The translations under genes were made by a program, and so were the position numbers. This document shows, in pieces, positions 1 through 6,930 of a stretch of 9,229 bases of DNA (position 1 is its first letter; each line of letters opens with the position of its first letter). Source of the DNA: Actinomycetes bacterium. GTDB lineage: Bacteria > Actinomycetota > Acidimicrobiia > Acidimicrobiales > Acidimicrobiaceae. The stretch is from NCBI GenBank assembly GCA_021823045.1, contig JAKAPB010000044.1:1-9229 (forward strand), in the 5' to 3' direction. A model generated the notes under the pieces. The model worked only from the letters and a program-made list of their open reading frames with translations, was not told the DNA's origin and searched no databases.

Positions 1-349
1 TAAATCCCTGCGGCTTCATCCGAAATAGTCCGCATCGCACACTCATAATGTAGTTTGATCTTAGAGCTTGTTAGGTTCTAACTTGGAAAGTTATTGGAAC
101 AGGACTCAATTGCTCTGGTAAAGCAGAGGTGGCGGTGGGTGATGCGAAGGTCGTTTGAGGCCGCGCTCGTCGCCTGGGACAGATGGTGCCCTTCCTTGGG
201 TCGAGGATTCAACTGCTTCGTGGACCCGTGGTGCTGCTAAGTATTGTCCCTGTGTCATTGGTGCAAGTACTCTTTGGGGCTTCTAGTTTGTACTAAGGGA
301 ATAGAATCCTTTGGTTGCCCTCTAGCGATACAACAGAGGTGTTCGCAGT
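1..349. other. Intergenic leader upstream of rodA, no supported gene
   Basis: I see no convincing gene here. The three forward frames entering from the left edge close at stops near 26-28, 46-48 and 51-53, so any of them could be the last codons of an upstream gene. On the minus strand an ATG at 46 reads leftward out of the window for about 15 codons, so a divergent gene start cannot be excluded either. The longest forward candidate is a 32-codon ORF (142-240) beginning MRRSFEAAL and ending WCC. A 13-bp inverted repeat lies at 70-82. A TAGAAT box at 302-307 resembles a -10 element but has no good -35 partner at 16-18 bp. The rodA transcript probably starts somewhere here, which would give it a fairly long leader. 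No tRNA or riboswitch fold was recognised by eye. Confidence 0.5.
70..82. repeat. Short perfect inverted repeat (5-bp arms)
   Basis: GTTAG (70-74), a 3-nt spacer GTT, then CTAAC (78-82) form a perfect small palindrome in the leader upstream of rodA. It could be an operator half-site pair or a weak hairpin. The arms are too short and the loop too small to call a terminator, and no T-run follows. A match this short can occur by chance. Confidence 0.25.
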
Positions 350-352
350 TTG
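335..352 (+). promoter_or_regulatory. Ribosome binding site and TTG start of rodA
   Basis: AGAGG (335-339) lies 10 nt before a TTG codon at 350 and 22 nt before the first in-frame ATG at 362. The spacing favours the TTG. The frame is closed upstream by TAG at 323-325 with no other start codon in between, so these are the only two candidates. They differ by four residues. Confidence 0.55.
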
Positions 353-1501
353 ACATTCACAATGCAAGACCCCAGAGTAAAGGCCTTCAAGGAGACGATA
401 CTGAGGTTTGATTACTCGTTGGTCGTAGTAGTCCTCGGCATAGCGACCATGGGAATCGTCATGGTCTACTCGGCTACTAAAGACAAGCTGGCGGCAGCTG
501 GCCTAAGTCCACAGTATTACCTGCAAAGGCAGGCGATATTCGTGGCGATCGGTCTCGTTGTGATGATAATTGTATCGTTGATCGATTACTCCAAGCTTGC
601 GAACTTGTCATACATTGCCTATGGCGGTATTTTTCTTGCGCTCTTAGGAGTGCTAACTGGGATAGGCAAGAGTGCGCTCGGGTCTCAAAGGTGGTACCAA
701 CTCGGACCATTCCAACTCCAGCCCTCCGAATTTGCGGCCCTAGGGATGATTATGGCCGTCGCCTACTACTACGAGACGCACCAGGGCGAAAGTAGCTTGA
801 AAAGTCTGGTGACGGTGTTAGTTATGGCGCTGATACCGATGGGATTGGTCATAAAGCAGCCGGACATCGGTACCGCTCTGATCATGGGGATAGTGCTGGC
901 TGGGATGTTGGTGGTTGCCGGTGTCCCTCTACGTTATTTACTTTTGCTTGGCATTGGTGGAACCCTCGCAATCTTTCTCGTGGTTCACTTTGGGATTCTT
1001 AAGCATTACCAGGTTCAGAGGTTGACGGCGTTTTTGAACCCGAATAAAAATGCCCTTACCACCGGGTACAACTTGACTGAGTCAAAGATTGCAATCGGCT
1101 CGGGATCTCTATTTGGTAAAGGACTATTTAACGGTCCACAGACGAACCTCGCGTATGTTCCGGAGCAGCAGACGGACTTCATCTTTACAGCAGTGGGCGA
1201 GCAACTCGGCTTCATCGGTGCAGGGGCACTGCTCATTGCGTATGGTTTTTTATCCTTTAGAATTTGGTCGGCGATGAAGTCTGCCAGGGACCTTTTGGGT
1301 AGGTTGCTTTGTGGTGGCATCTTCGCGCTAGTCGTCTATTCGGTTTTCCAGAACGCCGGCATGACGATGGGAATCATGCCGATTACCGGTATTCCGCTTC
1401 CGTTCATGAGCTACGGGGGATCTGCTACCGTTGCTTTTTCAATCTGCATGGGTTTCGTGCTTAACGTCGGAATGAGGAGAAGCCGTGCCGAGCGATACTA
1501 A
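350..1501 (+). CDS. rodA: Peptidoglycan glycosyltransferase RodA (SEDS family)
   Basis: This is a SEDS-family integral membrane glycan polymerase of 383 residues, the usual RodA length. RodA polymerises lipid II into glycan strands during side-wall growth and works with a class B penicillin-binding protein. The chain is almost entirely hydrophobic, with roughly ten membrane segments from about residue 22. Family hallmarks in order are QPSEFA (124-129, Glu127), KQPDIGTA (169-176), the large extracellular loop with GSGSLFGKGLF, then EQQTDFIF (272-279), whose Asp276 matches the catalytic Asp of characterised RodA proteins, and a C-terminal block around 335-358 ending PLPFMSYGGS. TTG at 350 is preferred over ATG at 362 because of RBS spacing. 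The stop lies inside the next gene, so the two are probably translationally coupled. FtsW is the alternative name. The VPEQQTDFIF and MPITGIPLPF blocks fit RodA better. Confidence 0.93.
   Translation: MTFTMQDPRVKAFKETILRFDYSLVVVVLGIATMGIVMVYSATKDKLAAAGLSPQYYLQRQAIFVAIGLVVMIIVSLIDYSKLANLSYIAYGGIFLALLGVLTGIGKSALGSQRWYQLGPFQLQPSEFAALGMIMAVAYYYETHQGESSLKSLVTVLVMALIPMGLVIKQPDIGTALIMGIVLAGMLVVAGVPLRYLLLLGIGGTLAIFLVVHFGILKHYQVQRLTAFLNPNKNALTTGYNLTESKIAIGSGSLFGKGLFNGPQTNLAYVPEQQTDFIFTAVGEQLGFIGAGALLIAYGFLSFRIWSAMKSARDLLGRLLCGGIFALVVYSVFQNAGMTMGIMPITGIPLPFMSYGGSATVAFSICMGFVLNVGMRRSRAERY
1475..1487 (+). promoter_or_regulatory. RBS inside the rodA end deciding the GTG start of the DUF151 gene
   Basis: AGGAGA (1475-1480) lies 5 nt before GTG at 1485, within the last codons of rodA. 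The ATG at 1501-1503 overlaps the rodA stop but is in a different frame, so it cannot start this gene. The site supports reinitiation or coupled translation. Confidence 0.6.
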
Positions 1502-2120
1502 TGCGTCAAAGGCGGTAGATGATGGGATCGATACGAAGCTTACGCCTGGTGATATCGGAGAAGGATCGGCAATTCCGGAACAAGTTGAGGCTCGAACGGA
1601 ATTGGGTGCAGAGCGCCTCCCGGAGTCAGAAGACGTTGACAAAGAGCCAGTTGCATTATTTAACGAAGCTTTGCTGAATGTGCCTTTCCGGGAGGTTGAG
1701 CTCGATTCGGCGTCAAAAGTCGAGAGGCTCAGGCCGGCTGAGGTGCAAGATGTTGGGGTAGCGCTACCGGAGACCCACGCCAGGATGCGCTTGCGACTCA
1801 CCGACGACCACTCTCAGCAAGTCGATATTCCGATCTCTCTGGAACAGGCCTCCGCCCTATCCGCAGTGGTGCGAGGAATCAAGCCCCCGCGGCCTTTTTC
1901 TAACATGCTAACTTGTGAGATTCTAAAGGCATATGGGCTTGTTATCGAGTTTGTGGCCATCGTCGGAAGATCGGGCGGGACATATTTGGCAGAAGTCACC
2001 TTGAACTCACCGAGCGCTGGGCTCAAGAGCTTCCCAGCTAGGCCTTCGGATGCCGTCCTCTTGGCATTAACCCAGAGTCCGAGGGCACCAATTTTGGTCG
2101 ATAGGCTGCTGATTCCCTAA
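1485..2120 (+). CDS. Bifunctional nuclease (DUF151/BFN) family protein with acidic N-terminal extension
   Basis: A 211-residue protein whose C-terminal part (about 86-210) matches the bifunctional nuclease domain family (DUF151). Members are small soluble proteins, some reported to have DNase and RNase activity, and their role in most bacteria is unknown. Visible family features are the PPRP turn (134-137) opening the central segment, a helix after it (CEILKAYG), and the strongly conserved ARPSDAVLLAL (185-195) followed by a final strand APILVDRLLIP. Two points are unusual. Residues 1-85 form an acidic, probably disordered tail absent from typical members of about 150-160 residues. The usual Thr-His-Asp after PRP reads Ser-Asn-Met (139-141). 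Nuclease activity is therefore not assured. The GTG start has a good RBS and overlaps rodA by 17 nt, which ties expression to rodA. The stop overlaps the stop of the convergent SEDS gene. Confidence 0.78.
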   Translation: MPSDTNASKAVDDGIDTKLTPGDIGEGSAIPEQVEARTELGAERLPESEDVDKEPVALFNEALLNVPFREVELDSASKVERLRPAEVQDVGVALPETHARMRLRLTDDHSQQVDIPISLEQASALSAVVRGIKPPRPFSNMLTCEILKAYGLVIEFVAIVGRSGGTYLAEVTLNSPSAGLKSFPARPSDAVLLALTQSPRAPILVDRLLIP

Positions 2121-3526
2121 CTGGCTTTGATTCTGGTTCGCGGTGTCAAATGTGGCGACGCCCTCTTGTTTGACTGGTCCGATATTCTCAGTAACAGCGC
2201 GATCAGAACATAGTTTGCCACCAAACTGGAGCCTCCGTATGCGACGAAGGGGAGGGTAACTCCAGTTAGGGGAAGCAATCTGGTTACTCCGGCCATGATG
2301 AAGAAGGCTTGCAAGCCGAGTGTCAAAGAAAGTGCGGCACCGCAAAGCGATGCGAACTGCGAGTCAGCTCGCCGGGCGGCCTTTAGGCCGAATCCAACCA
2401 GCAGGATGAAGAGGAACAGAATTGCGGTCGTGCCCAACAGGCCCATTTCTTCTCCGATGGCGGCGAAGATAAAGTCCGATGTCACCACTGGAATCAGGCC
2501 TGGGTGACCATGGCCGAGTCCAGTCCCTGAAATTCCGCCAGAACCAAAGGCGTACTGCGCCTGAACTAGCTGATATCCGATTGTCAGGGAGTACTTCCAG
2601 GGGTCCAACCAGGTGGTAATTCGCTCACCCACCTGCGAGAATAGCTTTGATGCGACAAATGCTCCAACGCTGAAAAGGATGCTACCAAAGATTAAGTACC
2701 AGCTATTCGAGGTGGCGATCCAGAGGGCAAATATAAAGACCAAAAAGATTAAGAGGGAAAAGCCCACGTCCCTTTCGGCGGTCATTATCAATAGAGAGAT
2801 TGCCCAGGCCACTAGTATCGGTCCGCCTGCACGCAAAGCGCCAGATGCTTTTCGGATGTGAAATGGCGAGAAATCGCTCAGTACTTCACGTTTCTCAGTC
2901 ATATACGATGCAAAGAATATGGCGAGCATTATCTTTGCTGCTTCTACGGGCTGAAAACTCAGCTGACCCAAGTGGATCCACAATCTCGCACCATTTATGT
3001 TCTCACCGATAACCGGTGCTAGCGGCAGAAGGAGGAGGACTACACCGCCAAGCATGAGGAGGTATCGGTACTTGTCGAGAATCTCAATTTTAGGGATCAA
3101 GGCGAGGGTTAGCACAAATCCCAGCACACCGACCGCACTCCACAACGACTGCAGGGTTGCTTCCGCCGGATCAAGTCGTTGGATAAGAACGTATCCAAAG
3201 GCGTTCAGAAAACTGATTATCGGAAGTGCCGTCGGATCGGCGTTTGGAGCAAAGACATGCAAGGCAAGGTGGCAGAGCAAAGGGAGCACTAAAAGCCAGA
3301 TTGCGCTTAGCGGAACGTGCGTTGGCATGGTAGAGTCGAGCCCTACCTTGGCTAAAAGCCATGTTAAAGACGCAATGAGTTCGGCAAGAATTATCATGCC
3401 AAGTTCGCTACGCCTCCTTCTGTTCTTCAGGGAAGGTACGTAGACATTGTCTTTAAAGTTGCTTTTAAATTGGAATTGCCAACTCTTTGACGCTTTGTGT
3501 CGTTCATTTGCTCTGATGGTCTGCAC
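2117..3526 (-). CDS. Second SEDS-family protein (long actinobacterial RodA/FtsW type)
   Basis: A 469-residue polytopic membrane protein of the FtsW/RodA/SpoVE family. It resembles the long actinobacterial RodA (M. tuberculosis Rv0017c is of the same size), with extra N-terminal membrane segments before the SEDS core. A basic cluster RRRRSEL (36-42) precedes the first membrane segment, as RRN-x-EL does in those homologues. LIQRLDPAEA (114-123) is typical of this subfamily. The core shows FQPVEAAK (191-198, Glu195), ERDVGFSL (251-258), TWLDPW (305-310), TSDFIFAAIGEE (349-360) with the presumed catalytic Asp351, and LPLTGVTLPFVAYGGSS (418-434). The expected role is lipid II polymerisation with a class B PBP, but no PBP gene is in view. 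The GTG start at 3526 lacks a clear RBS. An ATG at 3397 preceded by AAGGAGG would give 426 residues, but it would remove the conserved basic-EL motif and its spacing of 15 nt is long, so I keep the longer form. The name rodA or ftsW cannot be settled from here. Confidence 0.9.
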   Translation of the reverse strand: MQTIRANERHKASKSWQFQFKSNFKDNVYVPSLKNRRRRSELGMIILAELIASLTWLLAKVGLDSTMPTHVPLSAIWLLVLPLLCHLALHVFAPNADPTALPIISFLNAFGYVLIQRLDPAEATLQSLWSAVGVLGFVLTLALIPKIEILDKYRYLLMLGGVVLLLLPLAPVIGENINGARLWIHLGQLSFQPVEAAKIMLAIFFASYMTEKREVLSDFSPFHIRKASGALRAGGPILVAWAISLLIMTAERDVGFSLLIFLVFIFALWIATSNSWYLIFGSILFSVGAFVASKLFSQVGERITTWLDPWKYSLTIGYQLVQAQYAFGSGGISGTGLGHGHPGLIPVVTSDFIFAAIGEEMGLLGTTAILFLFILLVGFGLKAARRADSQFASLCGAALSLTLGLQAFFIMAGVTRLLPLTGVTLPFVAYGGSSLVANYVLIALLLRISDQSNKRASPHLTPRTRIKAS

Positions 3527-3548
3527 TATCTAGGTAGGTTACTATCTA
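3525..3548. repeat. Direct repeat ACTATCTA x2 between divergent genes
   Basis: ACTATCTA occurs at 3525-3532 and again at 3541-3548, a 16-bp period, exactly in the gap between the minus-strand SEDS start and the ppk1 start. Between the copies lies the GGTAGG that serves as the ppk1 RBS. It may be an operator, or simply a chance 8-bp match. No clear -35/-10 pair for either gene was found in the short gap. Confidence 0.3.
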
Positions 3549-3550
3549 TG
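3536..3550 (+). promoter_or_regulatory. RBS deciding the ppk1 ATG start
   Basis: AGG (3536-3538, within GGTAGG) is 9 nt before ATG at 3548. An upstream in-frame GTG at 3497 would add 17 residues, but it has no visible RBS and would run through the start of the divergent gene. The resulting 695 residues fit the usual Ppk1 length. Confidence 0.5.
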
Positions 3551-5635
3551 AGTTCAATAGACAGAGCCCAAATAGCATCTTTCGGCACAGCAAGGTTTTA
3601 TAATCGCGAACTTTCCTGGCTGAGCTTCGGCGAGAGGGTTCTCGAATTGGCGGATGACGCGAGCTTGCCCCTCCTGGAACGGATAAAGTTTCTAGCTATT
3701 TTTGGAAATGGACTCGACGAATTCTTTCAAGTCCGAGTCGCTGGCCTGAAAGATCAATTGGCGGCAAACCTAGGCGTTTTATCTACCGATGGCCTCACAC
3801 CAAGGGAGCAACTTAAAGCGATACGAAAGCAGCTCGTTAGAATACTCGAGCGTGCCGACACCACTTACGACGAGATAATCCGTGTCGAGTTCCCTAAAGT
3901 TGACCTAAATCTCGTCTCATGGAGCCAGCTAAGTTCCCAAGAGAAGAAGTTTATGTCCGGGGTCTTTTTGAATGATGTATTTCCCGTTCTGACACCGCTT
4001 GCCGTAGACCCCTCGCACCCCTTCCCTTACATTTCAAACCTCTCGTTAAACCTTGCCGTTGTGGTGAGGGATCCCGATTCAGAAGGGGATCACATAGCTC
4101 GAGTTAAGATTCCACCGCTATTGCCGAGGCTGATTGAGGTCAAAGAGGGTGAATTTATCCCTTTGGAAGACCTCATTGCATCTCACCTTCCAGCCCTCTT
4201 TCCCGAGATGGACATAGGGGAGAGCTACGTGTTTAGGGTTTCGCGCAACGCTGACCTTACCCTAGAAGAAGAGGAGGCAGACGACCTTCTTTCGCTTGTG
4301 GAACTCGAACTACGACGACGGCGCTTTGGTAGAGCCGTCAGATTAGAAATCACCGAAGACGCCAGTGATGATGTAGTCGAGTTGCTCGTGAGGGAATTGG
4401 AACTGCACGAAGACGACGTCTACAGGACGAGTTCTCTACTCGACTTGTCTGGTTTGTGGGCGATTTATGACGTCGACCGACCTGAACTAAAGCAGATGCG
4501 GGCACCCCTTGTTACGCCATTGGCCCTGATGTCCGAAGGACTCCCTCGTCCTGACATTTTTTCTGCAATCAAAGAGCACGACCTACTTCTGCACCACCCC
4601 TATGAGACATTTACTGGAACCGTCGAGATGTTTGTGGAAGAGGCGGCGAGGGACCCAGAGGTACTCGCAATAAAACAGACCTTGTACCGGACCTCTGGGG
4701 ATTCGGCGATTATCGGATCTCTGATTAAAGCCGCTGAAGATAACAAACAGGTTGCGGTGCTTGTCGAACTGAAGGCGCGTTTTGACGAACAGGCAAATAT
4801 CGGCTGGGCGAAGAAACTAGAGCAGGCGGGTGTACACGTGGTATACGGCCTGGTGGGGCTGAAGACCCACATGAAGGCGATCCTGGTGGTACGGCGGGAG
4901 CCGGAAGGACTGCGAAGGTACTGCCACATAGGCACGGGAAACTACAACGCAAAGACTGCTAGGACCTACGAAGACATCGGAATGCTTAGCGGCGATCAGA
5001 GGCTCTGCGCCGATTTGAATGAGGTTTTCAACTACCTGACGGGATACTCAAAGCGGCAATCTTATGAGAGGCTGATCCTTGCACCAAACGAATTGCGTAG
5101 TCGGATTGTCGAGTTGATCCGTTCCCAAGGTGAGCTGGGCGAAGATGGAAGGATCCTGCTGAAAGTTAACGGCTTAGTAGATCCAGACATCATCGATGAG
5201 CTTTATGCAGCTTCTATGGCGGGGGTAAAGGTCGACCTGTTGGTGCGTGGGGTATGCGCACTGCGGCCGAGAGTTCCTGGACTTAGCGAGAACATCACGG
5301 TTAGGTCGATCGTGGGGCAGTTTCTCGAGCATTCGAGGGTCTTCTGCTTTGGAGGAGTAGGTGGCTCGGAGCGTCAACTATTTTTTGGCTCAGCCGACTT
5401 GATGCAACGTAACCTTGATCGGAGGGTGGAGCTCCTGGTACCCATTGTCGATCCGGCGATCGAAGCTCGAATTGTCGAAATTTTGACTCTCGACTGGTCG
5501 GACGACGTGCAGACGTGGCAACTCGACGCCGACGGGCAATGGGAACGCCTAGAAAGAAGAGAAGGACGTTGTGCTCAGGCGCAGCTATCGGAATTGGCGA
5601 TTGAGAGGTCGCGGACGATGATGGGAAGGGCGTAG
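3548..5635 (+). CDS. ppk1: Polyphosphate kinase 1
   Basis: A 695-residue polyphosphate kinase of the Ppk1 family. It reversibly transfers the ATP gamma-phosphate onto polyphosphate through a phosphohistidine intermediate. All family blocks are present in order: N-terminal NRELSWLSFGERV (19-31) and LDEFFQVRVAGL (56-67), the head-domain LTPLAVDPSHPFPYISN (148-164), LLHHPYETF, KQTLYRTSG (376-384), KARFDEQANI (409-418), GLKTHMK with His441, HIGTGNYN, FLEHSRVF with His595, and a C-terminal SADLMQRNLDRRVEL. His441 and His595 correspond to the two catalytic histidines of E. coli Ppk (435 and 592), so the enzyme should be active. It is the first gene of a rightward operon, with 2 nt between its stop and the start of the CYTH gene. 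Its promoter must overlap the N-terminal coding region of the divergent SEDS gene if both assigned starts are right. I see no frameshift or missing block. Confidence 0.97.
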   Translation: MSSIDRAQIASFGTARFYNRELSWLSFGERVLELADDASLPLLERIKFLAIFGNGLDEFFQVRVAGLKDQLAANLGVLSTDGLTPREQLKAIRKQLVRILERADTTYDEIIRVEFPKVDLNLVSWSQLSSQEKKFMSGVFLNDVFPVLTPLAVDPSHPFPYISNLSLNLAVVVRDPDSEGDHIARVKIPPLLPRLIEVKEGEFIPLEDLIASHLPALFPEMDIGESYVFRVSRNADLTLEEEEADDLLSLVELELRRRRFGRAVRLEITEDASDDVVELLVRELELHEDDVYRTSSLLDLSGLWAIYDVDRPELKQMRAPLVTPLALMSEGLPRPDIFSAIKEHDLLLHHPYETFTGTVEMFVEEAARDPEVLAIKQTLYRTSGDSAIIGSLIKAAEDNKQVAVLVELKARFDEQANIGWAKKLEQAGVHVVYGLVGLKTHMKAILVVRREPEGLRRYCHIGTGNYNAKTARTYEDIGMLSGDQRLCADLNEVFNYLTGYSKRQSYERLILAPNELRSRIVELIRSQGELGEDGRILLKVNGLVDPDIIDELYAASMAGVKVDLLVRGVCALRPRVPGLSENITVRSIVGQFLEHSRVFCFGGVGGSERQLFFGSADLMQRNLDRRVELLVPIVDPAIEARIVEILTLDWSDDVQTWQLDADGQWERLERREGRCAQAQLSELAIERSRTMMGRA

Positions 5636-5640
5636 CCGTG
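5623..5640 (+). promoter_or_regulatory. RBS within the ppk1 end and GTG start of the CYTH gene
   Basis: GGGAAGGG (5623-5630), in the last ppk1 codons, is 7 nt before GTG at 5638. The start falls 2 nt after the ppk1 TAG, a layout that favours coupled translation. The ExExK motif begins only three residues after this start, as in CYTH proteins generally, which confirms it. Confidence 0.65.
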
Positions 5641-6924
5641 GCTATCGAAAGGGAATACAAGCTTGACTCATCTGGAATCCCAGACCCCCTAAAAGTCGAG
5701 ATAGGTACCGGACTTTCCAAAGTCGCCGAGACAAGAAAACAACAGCTTTCCCTCTACTTCGATTCGGCAGGCCTTGATCTGGGGCGCTTGGGGATCGGAT
5801 TACGCTTTCGCACCGTAAATGACGAACCGATAAAGGGCGTTTGGACGATGAAGATACCGAGAAACTTCAACTCGGCTGGAGCAACACAGCGAGAGGAGAT
5901 TGAAGTTGAGGGGGAGCGTGGCGAGATACCTGGCCCTATACGAAAGGTACTTCAACGCCTTGATCTGCTCGATTCGCTAATTCCAACTGTGAGCCTAAAA
6001 ACCGATCGAACCAGCTTCAAAGTGGCAAGGGACGGCGTGAAGCTCCCCATAGAGATAGACGTGGACCTCGTCGAATTTCTCGATGGGTCCATCTATCGAG
6101 AGGTGGAGATCGAGGTCCAAAAAAGGGAGTTTGACGACGTGGCGGCGTCCATCGCTGGGCGTTTTGAGTCGGCTGGGGGTATTCCAAGTAAAAAGACGAA
6201 GCTTGAGAGGGCTACCGAGAGGTCCCCGTATGGGTCATTAGCCGAGACGATTCAACCCGACCTCACATCCTTAGAATTTTGGTTGAGAAACGGCCTTCTT
6301 CTTAGTTCATTAATGCTTAGCTCGCTTGTTGCCTTGCCCGGAGAAGTCGAGGCCTTCAGTTTTAGGGGTGTCGTCTGGGAAGCTGTTTGCTACCTTCGTG
6401 CCCTTGTGAAGGAGAGTAGCGAAATTGAGTTGCTTCTTGATGAGTATGCTGAGCTTTCACTGTCTATATCGGAAGGCAGGGATTTCATAGCAAGCGGCGA
6501 TCGCCTGGCGGAAAGCATCTACAATCGCTACTTCGCTCTATATGGATCGGAAACTTCGGGGCGTGACCCTCTCAAAGGGTTGGACCTTGGTGCCGTTTTG
6601 ACTTGGGACGACGAGTATTTACGAAGCTTGCTCGCATCTGTCAGAAAGCTAGACGAAGTATTCGATTCCATAGATGGCGATCCAGGGTCTATCACCACGG
6701 ATGATCGGTTCTCATTGCTAGTCGACGAACTGCTGGATATTGTCATCGGTGCAGTACCGATAGGGATGGACATAACTCTCGCAAAGAGCGTTGCCGAGTT
6801 TTTTGATCTAGCGGTTGGTAAAAAAGCATCGTCAGTGTCGTCTGGCACTACTACCAATTTCCAGGCACTTAAGATAGCCGTTTCGCAGATGCTGAAGGAT
6901 CTTGAACTTCTCGAGAGGACATAA
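5638..6924 (+). CDS. CYTH-domain triphosphatase with degenerate, histidine-free CHAD-like C-terminus
   Basis: A 428-residue two-domain protein. Residues 1 to about 195 are a CYTH (triphosphate tunnel) domain with its polar set intact: ExExK as EREYK (4-8), RFR (56-58), MKIPR (71-75), REEIE (85-89), KTDR (121-124), EIDVD (139-143), EVEIE (155-159) and a closing KKTKLERA. Such enzymes bind triphosphate with divalent metal in a beta tunnel. Next to ppk1 and ppx, an inorganic triphosphatase role is the best inference. Residues from about 205 are predicted all-helical and have the length and position of a CHAD domain, including a possible leftover of its core around FSFRGVVW (240-247) and EGRD (279-282). 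The entire protein contains no histidine, and my hand count of this region gives about 37 acidic against 19 basic residues. CHAD domains are basic polyphosphate binders with conserved histidines, so this one is either degenerate or a different helical domain. ppx follows 6 nt after the stop. Confidence 0.85.
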   Translation: MAIEREYKLDSSGIPDPLKVEIGTGLSKVAETRKQQLSLYFDSAGLDLGRLGIGLRFRTVNDEPIKGVWTMKIPRNFNSAGATQREEIEVEGERGEIPGPIRKVLQRLDLLDSLIPTVSLKTDRTSFKVARDGVKLPIEIDVDLVEFLDGSIYREVEIEVQKREFDDVAASIAGRFESAGGIPSKKTKLERATERSPYGSLAETIQPDLTSLEFWLRNGLLLSSLMLSSLVALPGEVEAFSFRGVVWEAVCYLRALVKESSEIELLLDEYAELSLSISEGRDFIASGDRLAESIYNRYFALYGSETSGRDPLKGLDLGAVLTWDDEYLRSLLASVRKLDEVFDSIDGDPGSITTDDRFSLLVDELLDIVIGAVPIGMDITLAKSVAEFFDLAVGKKASSVSSGTTTNFQALKIAVSQMLKDLELLERT

Positions 6925-6930
6925 CTTGTA

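Noticed and set aside
142..240. A 32-codon forward ORF (MRRSFEAAL...WCC) as a gene
   Set aside because: The purine-rich RBS-like sequence is not well spaced, the peptide resembles nothing I recognise, and an ORF this short is expected by chance. I kept it only as a note in the leader entry and findings.
106..258. A 50-residue minus-strand ORF opposite the rodA leader
   Set aside because: It has no RBS before its ATG and a low-complexity His/Pro-rich sequence. It is most likely chance.
274..307. A sigma-70 type promoter ending in TAGAAT before rodA
   Set aside because: The nearest -35-like hexamers give spacers of 22 or 15 bp, so the pair is too poor to list as a promoter.
2997..3443. A 148-residue plus-strand ORF opposite the second SEDS gene
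   Set aside because: It is basic and Ser/Arg-rich with no family features, and lies wholly antisense to conserved membrane segments.
3452..3482. A minus-strand promoter TTGGCA/TTTAAA inside the SEDS N-terminal region
   Set aside because: The 19-bp spacing and poor -10 make it weak, and it would start transcription downstream of the preferred start codon.
3497..3547. GTG at 3497 as the ppk1 start
   Set aside because: It would add 17 residues without family similarity or a visible RBS. The ATG at 3548 has one and gives the normal length.
5301..5720. A 139-residue minus-strand ORF over the ppk1 end
   Set aside because: It is antisense to the conserved C-terminal Ppk1 region and the start of the CYTH domain. 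It has no motif and is a shadow frame.
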